Source: Streptomyces himalayensis subsp. himalayensis | Lineage (GTDB): Bacteria > Actinomycetota > Actinomycetes > Streptomycetales > Streptomycetaceae | Reading direction: 5' to 3' | Assembly: GCF_013778455.1 (NCBI RefSeq) | Contig: NZ_JACEHE010000044.1 | Span: 1 to 46,104 of the forward strand | Length of the DNA stretch: 46,104 bases | Shown here: positions 15,839 through 25,659 of the stretch, piece after piece | Numbering within the stretch: position 1 is the stretch's first letter | How the letters are laid out: every line of letters begins with the position of its first letter | The notes under the pieces: generated by a model | What the model was told of the DNA's origin: nothing | Databases searched by the model: none | Seen by the model: the letters and a program-made list of their open reading frames with translations, nothing else | Translations under genes and position numbers: made by a program

Positions 15839-17398
15839 ATGCGCATTCGACACCCGCACCCGCGATCGCACGCTCGAGCCCTGGCCGCCGTCGGCATCGC
15901 CGCTGTGCTGCTCGCATCGTCTGCGTGCGACAGCGAGTCGACAGGAGCGTCCTCGTCCTCGGGGGAGACGCTGGCACTCTCGATCTTCGGCACGCCCAAC
16001 TCGTTCGATCCCACCCAACTCCTCGAAGGTCAGCAGATGTACGTCTGGGACTCGGTCTACGACACGCTGCTGATCCAGGACAACAAGGGCCGGCTGCAGC
16101 CCGGCGCGGCGAAGAGCTGGCAGTATTCCAGCGATGCGCGCACCTTGACGCTGAAACTGCGCACCGGCATGAAGTTCAGCTCCGGCGCCCCCGTCGACGC
16201 GGCCGCCGTGAAGGCCACGCTGGAGCTGATCAGGACGACGCCCGGGCCGAACCAGGGCGTGCTCGCCTCCGTCGCCTCGGTCGAGGCACCCGCTTCCCAC
16301 GCCGTGGTGATCAAGCTGAAGCAGCCGGACGGTTCGCTGCTGACCTCGCTCTCCACGGCCGCGGGCGTCATCGGCGACCCGAAGACGATGACGTCCAAGA
16401 GCACCGCGCTGAACCCGGTCGGCTCGGGCCCCTACACCCTCGACAAGGGCGCGACGGTGAACGGATCGGTGTACGTGCTCAAGCGGCGTGACGACTACTG
16501 GAACAAGAAGGCCTACCCCTTCCGGACCGTCAAGATCCGGGTGATCTCCGACCAGACCGCGAGCGCCAACGCGCTGAAGGCCGGCGAGACCAACGCCGGA
16601 ACCATCGACGTCGCGCAGGTCGGCTCCTTCAAGTCGGCGGGTTTCGAGACCAAGCACGTCCAGGCGACCGCGGTGGCTGCCCTGGTCCTGGGGGACCGCG
16701 AGGGGTCCGTGCTCGAGCCGCTCGGTGACGTGCGGGTCCGCAAGGCGATCAACATGGCCTTCGACCGCACGAAGATGGTGAAGCAACTGCTCCGGGGCTC
16801 GGGCCGGCCGACCGAGCAGATCTTCAACCCCAAGGGGCCGGGGCACGATCCCGCGCTGGACCAGACGCACTCCTACGACCCGTCGGCCGCCAAGAAGTTG
16901 CTGGCCGAGGCCGGTTACGCGAACGGCTTCTCCGTGACCATGCCGAGCCTCGTCTTCACCAAGCCGTTCGAGCCGACGTTCACGCAGGCACTCGCCGACA
17001 TCGGGATCAAGGTGAAGTGGCAGCCGGTGCCGCCGCAGCAGAGCGTCTCCGCCATCGCCTCCAAGAAGTACCCGATGTTCCTGATCGTCGACGGGCTGAA
17101 CACCACCCCGGTCGAGGCGCGCAACTTCTACAGTCCCACCGGCTACCGCAACGTGTTCAACTCCACGGACCCCGAGCTCTCCAAGCTCCTCGACCGGGCG
17201 AACCGGGAGCTTGACCCGGCGAAGGCCGCGGACATCTACAAGGAGATCAACGAGTTCGGAGTCGAGAACGCGTGGTACGGCCCCGTGTTCTACATCGGCA
17301 GCGACTGGGCGACCAAGAAGGGCATCACCTACCTCGGTGACGGCTCCTCGACGCTCGCCACCATCCGGCAGTTCGGCGCCGCCGACCAGGCCCCGTAA
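15839..17398 (+). CDS. ABC transporter substrate-binding lipoprotein, family 5 (peptide/sugar)
   Basis: A 519-residue extracytoplasmic solute-binding protein. The N-terminus is a lipoprotein signal ending in VLLASSAC, with the lipidated cysteine at about C30. The mature part has SBP_bac_5 landmarks: LQPGAAKSWQYSSDARTLTL, FSSGAPVDAAAVKATLELI and VRKAINMAFDRTKMVKQLL. Family 5 proteins bind oligopeptides, nickel or oligosaccharides. The beta-glucuronidase stump at the operon's end hints at a glycoside ligand, but this is weak evidence. It is the first gene of the importer operon, followed 12 bases later by the permease. Confidence 0.92.
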   Translation: MRIRHPHPRSHARALAAVGIAAVLLASSACDSESTGASSSSGETLALSIFGTPNSFDPTQLLEGQQMYVWDSVYDTLLIQDNKGRLQPGAAKSWQYSSDARTLTLKLRTGMKFSSGAPVDAAAVKATLELIRTTPGPNQGVLASVASVEAPASHAVVIKLKQPDGSLLTSLSTAAGVIGDPKTMTSKSTALNPVGSGPYTLDKGATVNGSVYVLKRRDDYWNKKAYPFRTVKIRVISDQTASANALKAGETNAGTIDVAQVGSFKSAGFETKHVQATAVAALVLGDREGSVLEPLGDVRVRKAINMAFDRTKMVKQLLRGSGRPTEQIFNPKGPGHDPALDQTHSYDPSAAKKLLAEAGYANGFSVTMPSLVFTKPFEPTFTQALADIGIKVKWQPVPPQQSVSAIASKKYPMFLIVDGLNTTPVEARNFYSPTGYRNVFNSTDPELSKLLDRANRELDPAKAADIYKEINEFGVENAWYGPVFYIGSDWATKKGITYLGDGSSTLATIRQFGAADQAP

Positions 17399-17410
17399 GA
17401 GAGCCGCATC

Positions 17411-18351
17411 ATGATCCTCTACGTGTTGCGTCGCCTTGCCGCGGGCCTGGTGCTCGCCGTCCTGGTGACCATGATCACGTTCGCCCTGCTCAGTACCTCC
17501 TTCGACGACGTCGCCAGCAGCATCGTCGGCAGTGGCGCGACGCCCGACCTGGTCCAGGACCAGAAGGCCCAACTGGGGCTCCACCGCCCGCTGTTCGCGC
17601 AGTACCTGGACTGGCTGTCCCACGCCGTCCGCGGCGACCTCGGCCTGTCCTACTTCACCAGCGAGCCCGTCCGGTCGGCCATCGCGGCCCGCCTCGGCGT
17701 CACGCTGTCGATCGTGCTCGCCGCCCTGCTCGTCACCGTGGTGATCAGCGTGGTGCTCGGCGTCCTGGCGGCCACCCGCGGCGGCGCCGTCGACCGGATC
17801 GCCCAGGGCGTGTCGATGCTCGGCTACCTGGTGCCGAACCTGCTGATCGCGATCGCCCTCGTCTACGTCCTGGCCATCGAGCTGCGCTGGTTCCCGGCCA
17901 CCGGCTACACACCGCTGTCGGAGAACCCGGCCCGCTGGGTCTCCACCATCACCATCCCGGTGGTCGCCCTGATGATGAGCGGTGTTGCCAGTCTCACCTC
18001 CCAGATCCGCGGCGCCATGATCGGCGAACTGCGCAAGGACTACGTACGCACCCTGCGCACGCGGGGGATACCGACCCGGTCGATCGTGCTGCGCCACGCC
18101 CTGCGGGGCGCGGCCGGCCCTGCGCTCACGGTGCTGTCGCTGGAGTTCATCCAGATGCTCGGCGGCGCCCTCATCATCGAGCAGGTCTTCGCGCTGCCGG
18201 GCTTCGGCCAGTACGCCTTCAACGCCTCCTTGCAGGGCGACATCCCGATCATCATGAGCATCAGCCTGTTCGGTGTGCTGCTCGTGGTGGGCGTCAACCT
18301 CGTCGTCGATCTCGTCAACGGCTGGCTCAATCCGAAGGCGAGGATCCTGAG

Positions 18352-18355
<4 letters not shown>
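17411..18355 (+). CDS. ABC transporter permease, DppB type
   Basis: A 314-residue inner-membrane protein with about six predicted spans. It begins ILYVLRRLAAGLVLAVLVTMI as DppB/OppB proteins do, and carries the ATPase-contacting EAA-like loop RKDYVRTLRTRGIPTRSIVLRHALR. It forms half of the translocation channel together with the permease part of the next gene. Its stop overlaps the TTG start of that gene, so the two are coupled. Confidence 0.92.
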
Positions 18356-20153
<1,798 letters not shown>

Positions 20154-20157
<4 letters not shown>

Positions 20158-20978
20158 CGACGGCCCTGCTCGACGTGAGCGACCTGCGCGTCGCCTATCC
20201 GGGACGCGGGTTCCGCGCCCGCCCGCAGGAGGTGCTGCACGGAGTGTCGCTGGCGGTGGACGAGGGCGAGACGCTCGGCATCGTCGGCGAGTCCGGGTCC
20301 GGCAAGACGACCATCGGCCGGGCGGTGCTCGGCCTGGTGCAGCCCAGCCGCGGACGCATCGGCCTCCTCGGCCAGGACATCACCCACTGCACGGCGAAGG
20401 AGCGGCGCGCCCTCGCCCGCTACGTCCAGGTCGTCTTCCAGGACCCCTACTCCTCACTCAACCCGTCCCTCACCATCGGCGACATCCTCGCCGAGCCCCT
20501 CGTGGTGCAGGGTGCGACCCCACGCAGCGCCCGAGCGCGCGTCCGCCAACTTCTGGACCAGGTGGGACTGCCGGCGGACGCCTCCGAACGACTGCCGCGC
20601 GAGTTCAGCGGCGGCCAGCGCCAGCGCGTCGCGATCGCCCGGGCCCTGGCCCCCGGGCCGAGGCTGATCGTCTGCGACGAGCCGGTCTCCGCGCTCGACC
20701 TGTCGACCCAGGCACGCGTGCTCGACCTCTTCGTCGACATCCAGCGGCGCACCGGCGTCGCGTATCTGTTCATCTCGCACGACCTCGCGGTCATCCGGCA
20801 CGTGAGTCACCGGGTGAGCGTGGTCCATCGCGGCCACATCGTCGAGACCGGCCCGGCCGACCGTGTCACCTCCACCCCCGAAGACCCCTACACACAGCGC
20901 CTGTTGCTCGCCGCGCCGGTCGCGGACCCGGTGGAGCAGAGGAAGCGGCGCGAGGCGCGACAGCGACTCAAGCTGTGA
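20154..20978 (+). CDS. ABC transporter ATPase, DppF type
   Basis: A 274-residue nucleotide-binding subunit with Walker A GESGSGKTT near residue 44, Q-loop VFQDPYSSLNPSLTIGDIL, signature FSGGQRQRVAIARAL and Walker B LIVCDEPVSALD. It would pair with the ATPase half of the fusion protein as the asymmetric motor of the importer. The start overlaps the previous stop (ATGA). The C-terminus is short, without the full oligopeptide-binding extension. Confidence 0.93.
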
Positions 20979-21023
20979 CTCGACCCCGCTTCTTTCTCTC
21001 CGCAGTGTTCTGCTGCCTCAAAC

Positions 21024-21173
21024 AAGGAGGCTGGCGATGGCTGAACTCGCTAGAAGCCGATGCTCCGCAAGGGCGTCTTCACGCGCGATCGGCGGCCCAA
21101 GGCGGCCGCGCACGCGCTGCGGGCGCGCTGGCGGGAGCTGGGCGGGCGGAAGCCGTCGGAGGAAAGGAGCTGA
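21024..21173 (+). pseudogene. Stump of a beta-glucuronidase (GH2) gene after the importer
   Basis: The frame at 21060-21173 encodes LRKGVFTRDRRPKAAAHALRARW and ends with a stop. This matches the C-terminal end of GH2 beta-glucuronidases (typically GNRKGVFTRxRxPK-AAHxLRxRW). A TAG in the same frame at 21051 closes it upstream and about 550 residues are missing. Just before it, AAGGAGG followed by ATG at 21037 looks like an intact translation start in another frame. The join looks like a deletion that fused the start of one gene to the tail of the glucuronidase. The remnant suggests that the importer once served a glucuronide or similar glycoside. Confidence 0.7.
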
Positions 21174-21180
21174 GGTGGTC

Positions 21181-21789
21181 TCACCCGCGAGGGGTTTCCG
21201 CGGGTGCGGTGGCGCCCTCGTACCGCTGGAGGATCTGCTCCACGAAGGCCAGGGCCTCTTCGTGCCGGGTCGTCATTCCCATGGCGTTCTCCATCATGAG
21301 GATCCGGCCGAGCGCGTTGGTCAGCATGAGCAGCACGGCCGGGGAGACCTCGGGGGGCAGGTCCGTGCCAGCCTCCGCAAGGCCGCGTGTGAGGGCCTGC
21401 AACTGAGCCTCGCGATAGCGTGCCGCGTGGGCGGCCAGTTCGGCACGGATGGTCTTGCGGTGATTGGCCAGTGCCGTGAACTCCGTGGTCAGCGCATTGC
21501 CGGGGTGGCTGCTGAGTCTCCACAGGGCGCGCAGCGGCTGGGGACCGCTCAGCAGACGGGCCTGCCGCTCCCACTCCTCGTCGGCACGTCGCCGCAGTAC
21601 GGCGAGGAAGAGGTCGTCGAGCGTGCGGAAGTAGTACAGGACGAGAGCCGGGGCCACTTCCGCCTCGCGCGCCACCCTCCGTACGCCGACGGCCGCGTAC
21701 CCCTCCTCCAGCATCAGCCGCTCCGTGATGTCGAGCAGGCGCAGGCGCGTCTTGGAGTTCTCGGTACCCATTCGTCGAGGCGCAGTCAT
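21181..21789 (-). CDS. TetR-family regulator, divergent from the Mo-hydroxylase operon
   Basis: A 202-residue protein. The HTH region reads VGVRRVAREAEVAPALVLYYFRTLDDLFLAVL, and the rest is a helical ligand domain of TetR type. A second ATG lies six codons in and either may be used. The intergenic space to the Mo-hydroxylase gene holds two direct-repeat operators overlapping a good promoter, so repression of that operon is likely. The ligand is unknown and is probably a substrate of the pathway. Confidence 0.9.
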   Translation of the reverse strand: MTAPRRMGTENSKTRLRLLDITERLMLEEGYAAVGVRRVAREAEVAPALVLYYFRTLDDLFLAVLRRRADEEWERQARLLSGPQPLRALWRLSSHPGNALTTEFTALANHRKTIRAELAAHAARYREAQLQALTRGLAEAGTDLPPEVSPAVLLMLTNALGRILMMENAMGMTTRHEEALAFVEQILQRYEGATAPAETPRG

Positions 21790-21802
21790 GCCGTCATTGT
21801 GC

Positions 21803-21831
21803 TTGACGGCCTCGAAGAACGTTGTTAAACA
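21803..21831 (+). promoter_or_regulatory. Promoter of the Mo-hydroxylase operon
   Basis: TTGACG (21803-21808), a 17-bp spacer and TAAACA (21826-21831) give a good vegetative-type promoter. The -10 lies inside the first operator repeat, so a bound repressor would block it. Confidence 0.55.
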
Positions 21832-21866
21832 GTTGTTCAGCGCATTCGGTTAAACACTCGTTCAGC
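21824..21866. promoter_or_regulatory. Two 18-bp operator repeats upstream of the Mo-hydroxylase operon
   Basis: GTTAAACAGTTGTTCAGC (21824-21841) and GTTAAACACTCGTTCAGC (21849-21866) are direct repeats 25 bp apart. Each is an imperfect palindrome of the form TAAAC-N4-GTTCA, typical for TetR proteins. They separate the divergent TetR gene from the operon. Confidence 0.65.
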
Positions 21867-21889
21867 ATGTGAGCGGAGGGGCCAGACCG

Positions 21890-24235
21890 ATGACACGAAC
21901 CGTGGGCGACGCGACCTACGTCGGCACGCGCACCTTACGAGTTGAGGATCTACGACTTCTGACCGGCACCGGCACGTACGTCGACGACGTCATACGCCCC
22001 GGAATGCTCCACGCCTGCTTCGTCCGCAGTCCGATGGCCCGGGCCCGCATCCTCGGCATCGATGTGTCGGAGGCGTCACAACTCGACGGCGTGCACGCTG
22101 TGTTCGTCGCACAGGACCTCAACCCCGGTGTGCGCGAGCAGTGGTACACCTTGAATGGACCGGACGACCCCGACACCCCCCGGCCGCCGCTTGCGGAGGG
22201 CGAGGTCCGGTTCGTCGGGGACCCGGTGGCGATGGTCGTGGCCGATGACCGCTACATCGCCGAGGACGCGGCCGAGCTGGTGGTCGTCGACTACGACCCG
22301 CTGCCCCCGGTCGTTGATTACGCGACGGCCCTCGACTCCACCGAATCAGTGCACGCCGACCGGCCCGGCAACCTCGTCGGTCAACTCGGCGGACGCCCCA
22401 TGGCGGACCTCGAACCGGTCTTCGAGAACGCGCCGCACGTGGTCAGCCAGACCGTGTACCAGCAGTCCCACGGGCCGGTCCCGATGGAGACCCGGGGGAT
22501 CGTCGCCGAATGGGCCGCAGCGGGCGGGGAGATGACGATCTGGGCGGCGACCCAGTCCCCGCACGAGGTCCGGTCCTTCTGCGCGCGCCTCCTCGGCATC
22601 GCCGAGCACCGGGTGCGCGTCGTGATGCGGGACACCGGCGGCGGGTTCGGGCAGAAGGTGCTGCCGCAGCGCGAGGACATGTGCGTCATGCTCGCCGCCA
22701 CCAAGCTGCCCGCCGCTCTCAAGTGGATCGAGGACCGGCAGGAACACCTCCTCGCGGCCGGGCAGGCGCGCCACGAGCACGGCGAGGCACGGATGGCCTT
22801 CGACGACGACGGCAGAATCCTGGCCGCGACGCTCGACCACGTCCAGGACGCGGGCGCCTACCCGACACCGTCGCCCGTGCAGAGCGGTGTGGCGGTCGGC
22901 ATGCTCTTTCCCGGCCCCTACCGGATCCCTGAGGGCACGTTCTCGTCGCGGTTCGTGTTCTCCAACACCAGCGGGCGGGTCGCCTACCGAGGACCCTGGC
23001 AGTACGAGTCGATGGCCCGCGAGACCCTGCTGGACACCGCCGCTCGGCAACTGTGCCTCGACCCCGTGGAGTTACGGCGCCGCAACATGCTCAGCCGTGA
23101 CGAGCTTCCCACGGCGAACTTCAACGGCATGCCCTACGACCACATCTCCCCGCGCGAGACCTTCGAACAGGCTCTGAAGATGCTCGACTACGAGGCGTTC
23201 CGCCGGGAACAGGCGCGGGCCCGGGAGCAAGGGCGCTATCTGGGCGTCGGGACCTGCACGTACGTCGAACCCACCGCGGGCGCCACGCCGTTCCACGCCA
23301 CCGAGGGAGCGACGATACGCATCGAGCCCTCCGGCAAGGTCAACGTGTACGTGGCAGGGGGGTCGTGTGGCAACAGTCTGGAGACCACGGTCGTCCAGCT
23401 GACCGCCGACGCGCTCGGCGCCGCCATCGAGGACGTCAGCACCGTGCAGGGCGACACAGCCGTCACCCCGTACGGCGCCGGCACCGGCGGAAGCCGGTCC
23501 GGGCCCATGACGGCGGGCGCGATCGCCCGGACGGCCGGGGAGCTGCGGGAGCGGATCCTCGCGATCGCGGCACACAAGCTCGAAGTACCCGCTGAGGAAG
23601 TGGAGTTCATTCGTGGGCGGGCGACATCGAAGAGAAGCGGCGGCGCCGGGCTCACCCTCGCCGAGATCGCCGACATCGCGTACTACCAGGTCCACGCCCT
23701 GCCGCCCGGAGTACCGGCCGGGCTCGAGGCGAGCGGCCGCTACCACACCCCGCACCTGATGATCTGGGCGAACGCGACGCACGTGTGCACATGCGAGGTC
23801 GACGTGGTGACCGGAGAGGTGACCCTGCTCCGGTACATCGTCAGCGAGGACTGCGGCCCGATGATCAACCCGAGTGTCGTGGAAGGCCAGATCTTCGGCG
23901 GCACCGTGCAGGGGATCGGCGGCGCGCTCTACGAGCATCTGGCCTACGACGAGGACGGCAACCCCGTCTCGACCACGTTCATGGACTATCTGCTGCCCAC
24001 GGCCACCGAGGTGCCCGTCATCGAGGTGGGGCACGTCGAGACGCCCAGCCCTGGACCCGGCGGCTACAAGGGAGTCGGCGAGGGCGGTGCGATCGGCTCC
24101 GCGCCGGCCGTCGTCAACGCGGTGGCCGACGCGCTCGCACCCTTCGGCGTCCGGATCAGCCGCCTGCCGCTCACACCGTCGTCCATCGTGGGCCTCCTGG
24201 AGGAAGCCCGGGCACGGCAGGCGGTGACCCGGTGA
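21890..24235 (+). CDS. Molybdenum hydroxylase large subunit (xanthine dehydrogenase/CoxL-like)
   Basis: A protein of about 781 residues holding the molybdopterin cytosine dinucleotide cofactor. Landmarks are RFVGDPVAMVVADD, MRDTGGGFGQKVLPQRED, the substrate-channel motif VAYRGPWQYE (about 365) and the catalytic glutamate in YKGVGEGGAIGS (about E731). The true CO-dehydrogenase loop AYxCSFR is absent, so this is not a CODH; it should hydroxylate an aldehyde, heteroaromatic or similar carbon. ATG 21890 follows GGAGGGG by about eight bases; the in-frame GTG 21869 lacks this. Codons 16 and 395 are TTA, which makes translation depend on the rare bldA tRNA in Streptomyces. It overlaps the FAD subunit gene at GTGA. 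Confidence 0.92.
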   Translation: MTRTVGDATYVGTRTLRVEDLRLLTGTGTYVDDVIRPGMLHACFVRSPMARARILGIDVSEASQLDGVHAVFVAQDLNPGVREQWYTLNGPDDPDTPRPPLAEGEVRFVGDPVAMVVADDRYIAEDAAELVVVDYDPLPPVVDYATALDSTESVHADRPGNLVGQLGGRPMADLEPVFENAPHVVSQTVYQQSHGPVPMETRGIVAEWAAAGGEMTIWAATQSPHEVRSFCARLLGIAEHRVRVVMRDTGGGFGQKVLPQREDMCVMLAATKLPAALKWIEDRQEHLLAAGQARHEHGEARMAFDDDGRILAATLDHVQDAGAYPTPSPVQSGVAVGMLFPGPYRIPEGTFSSRFVFSNTSGRVAYRGPWQYESMARETLLDTAARQLCLDPVELRRRNMLSRDELPTANFNGMPYDHISPRETFEQALKMLDYEAFRREQARAREQGRYLGVGTCTYVEPTAGATPFHATEGATIRIEPSGKVNVYVAGGSCGNSLETTVVQLTADALGAAIEDVSTVQGDTAVTPYGAGTGGSRSGPMTAGAIARTAGELRERILAIAAHKLEVPAEEVEFIRGRATSKRSGGAGLTLAEIADIAYYQVHALPPGVPAGLEASGRYHTPHLMIWANATHVCTCEVDVVTGEVTLLRYIVSEDCGPMINPSVVEGQIFGGTVQGIGGALYEHLAYDEDGNPVSTTFMDYLLPTATEVPVIEVGHVETPSPGPGGYKGVGEGGAIGSAPAVVNAVADALAPFGVRISRLPLTPSSIVGLLEEARARQAVTR

Positions 24236-25110
24236 AGCCCGCACCCTTCACGTACCACGCGCCGGCTGGCGGGGACGAAGCAGTCGGTCTGCTGGCCGAG
24301 CTGGGAGAGGAGGCGAAGGCCATCGCGGGAGGGCAGAGCCTCGTCCCCATGCTGGCCCTGCGCCTCGCAGCCTTCGGGCACCTCGTCGACCTGCGCCGCC
24401 TGGACGAGCTGCGGGGCATCGAGCGGCGTGGCGACGGCACGGTCTGGATCGGGGCGGGCACCACCCAGGCCACCGTCCAGCGCTCCGACGAGGTCCGCGC
24501 CGCCGTCCCGCTCCTTGCCCGCGCCACCCCTCTCATCGGCCACTTCCAGATCCGCAGCCGCGGAACGGTGGGTGGTTCGCTCGCGCACGCCGACTCCGCG
24601 GCCGAGTACCCCGCGGTGGCACTGACGCTGGACGCCGAGCTGGAGGCACTGTCGCCACGAGGCCGCCGCACCATCCCGGCGGAGCGTTTCCTGACCGGCA
24701 TGTGGAGCACGGCGCTGGCCGAGGACGAGCTGCTGACCGGCGTCAACTTCCCGGTGTGGAAAGGCCGTTGCGGCTTCGCGGTCGAGGAGTTCGCCCGCAG
24801 GAGCGGGGACTTCGCCATCGCCGGGGCGACGGTCGCGCTCCGCGTGGACGGCGACGGCCGCCTCGACCGGTGCGCCATCGGCCTGTTCGGACTCGGCGCG
24901 ACCGCGATACGGGCCCGGGGCACCGAGGCCGCGCTCATCGGTTCCGACCCTGCCGAAGCCGATGCCGAGGAGATCGTGCGGTCCGCGACCGAAGGCCTCG
25001 ACTCCGTCCCGTCCGATCTGCACGGGTCGGCCCCCTACCGCACACGCGTGGGTGCCGCCATGGTCACCCGCGCCTGGCGACGCGCCGTACAGGAGGCACT
25101 CCATGGCTGA
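24232..25110 (+). CDS. Molybdenum hydroxylase FAD-binding medium subunit (CoxM-like)
   Basis: A 292-residue subunit of the FAD_binding_5 plus CO_deh_flav_C type. The two FAD motifs are seen as AIAGGQSLVPMLALRLA and IRSRGTVGGSLAHADSAAEYPA. It passes electrons from the iron-sulfur subunit to the acceptor. GTG 24232 overlaps the large-subunit stop; the open frame continues far upstream but only as a shadow of that gene. The final codons lie within the first copy of a 50-bp duplication that also carries the next gene's ribosome-binding site. Confidence 0.93.
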   Translation: MKPAPFTYHAPAGGDEAVGLLAELGEEAKAIAGGQSLVPMLALRLAAFGHLVDLRRLDELRGIERRGDGTVWIGAGTTQATVQRSDEVRAAVPLLARATPLIGHFQIRSRGTVGGSLAHADSAAEYPAVALTLDAELEALSPRGRRTIPAERFLTGMWSTALAEDELLTGVNFPVWKGRCGFAVEEFARRSGDFAIAGATVALRVDGDGRLDRCAIGLFGLGATAIRARGTEAALIGSDPAEADAEEIVRSATEGLDSVPSDLHGSAPYRTRVGAAMVTRAWRRAVQEALHG

Positions 25111-25178
25111 CGTGGACACCGTCGACATGACGCGCCGTACAGGAGGCACTCCATGACTGACGTGGACACCGTCGACAT
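25079..25178. repeat. 50-bp tandem duplication of a translation start region
   Basis: Copies starting at 25079 and 25129 include AGGAGG and ATG plus the first seven codons of the iron-sulfur subunit gene, and differ at 25106/25156 (G/A). Because 50 is not a multiple of 3, the first copy (ATG 25103) opens only a 17-codon frame. That frame ends at a TGA overlapping the true ATG at 25153. The upstream copy therefore acts as a decoy or coupling leader peptide (MADVDTVDMTRRTGGTP). Confidence 0.93.
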
Positions 25179-25659
25179 TCACGTACGCGTCAACGGAACC
25201 AGCCGCCGGGCGAGCGTACCGCCCCGGCTCACCCTCGCCGACTTCCTCCGCGTGAACTGCGGCCTGACCGGCACGCACCTCGGCTGCGAGCACGGCGTCT
25301 GCGGCGCATGCACGGTGCTGCTCGACGGGGAAGCCGTCCGCGCCTGCCTGGTGTTCGCCGTGCAGGCCCACGACGCGGAGGTGACGACCGTCGAGGGGCT
25401 CGCCGGGCCGGACGGTGAACTCTCCACCGTCCAGGCGGCGTTCCGCGAGCACCACGGCCTGCAGTGCGGATTCTGCACACCTGGCTTCGTCGTCTCGGTC
25501 ACCGCGTTCCTGGCCGAGAACCCCAAGCCCACCGACGAGGAGATCCGCGAGGCCCTGACCGGGAACCTGTGCCGCTGCACCGGCTACCAGGGGATCGTGA
25601 ACGCGGTCCGGGCCGCCGCCGACACCGCGGGTACCACCGTGACGGAAGGCCCGGCATGA
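25153..25659 (+). CDS. Molybdenum hydroxylase 2Fe-2S small subunit (CoxS-like)
   Basis: A 168-residue subunit with both expected clusters. The plant-type N-terminal cluster uses C45, C50, C53 and C65 (GCEHGVCGAC...C). The C-terminal cluster uses C105, C108, C140 and C142 (QCGFC...LCRC). It relays electrons from the Mo site to FAD. It starts in the second copy of the 50-bp duplication and overlaps the next gene at ATGA. Confidence 0.96.
   Translation: MTDVDTVDIHVRVNGTSRRASVPPRLTLADFLRVNCGLTGTHLGCEHGVCGACTVLLDGEAVRACLVFAVQAHDAEVTTVEGLAGPDGELSTVQAAFREHHGLQCGFCTPGFVVSVTAFLAENPKPTDEEIREALTGNLCRCTGYQGIVNAVRAAADTAGTTVTEGPA

Noticed and set aside
15740..18097. 785-codon open frame on the minus strand
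   Set aside because: Antisense shadow of the SBP and permease genes; composition is repetitive His/Arg/Gly/Val with no recognisable fold.
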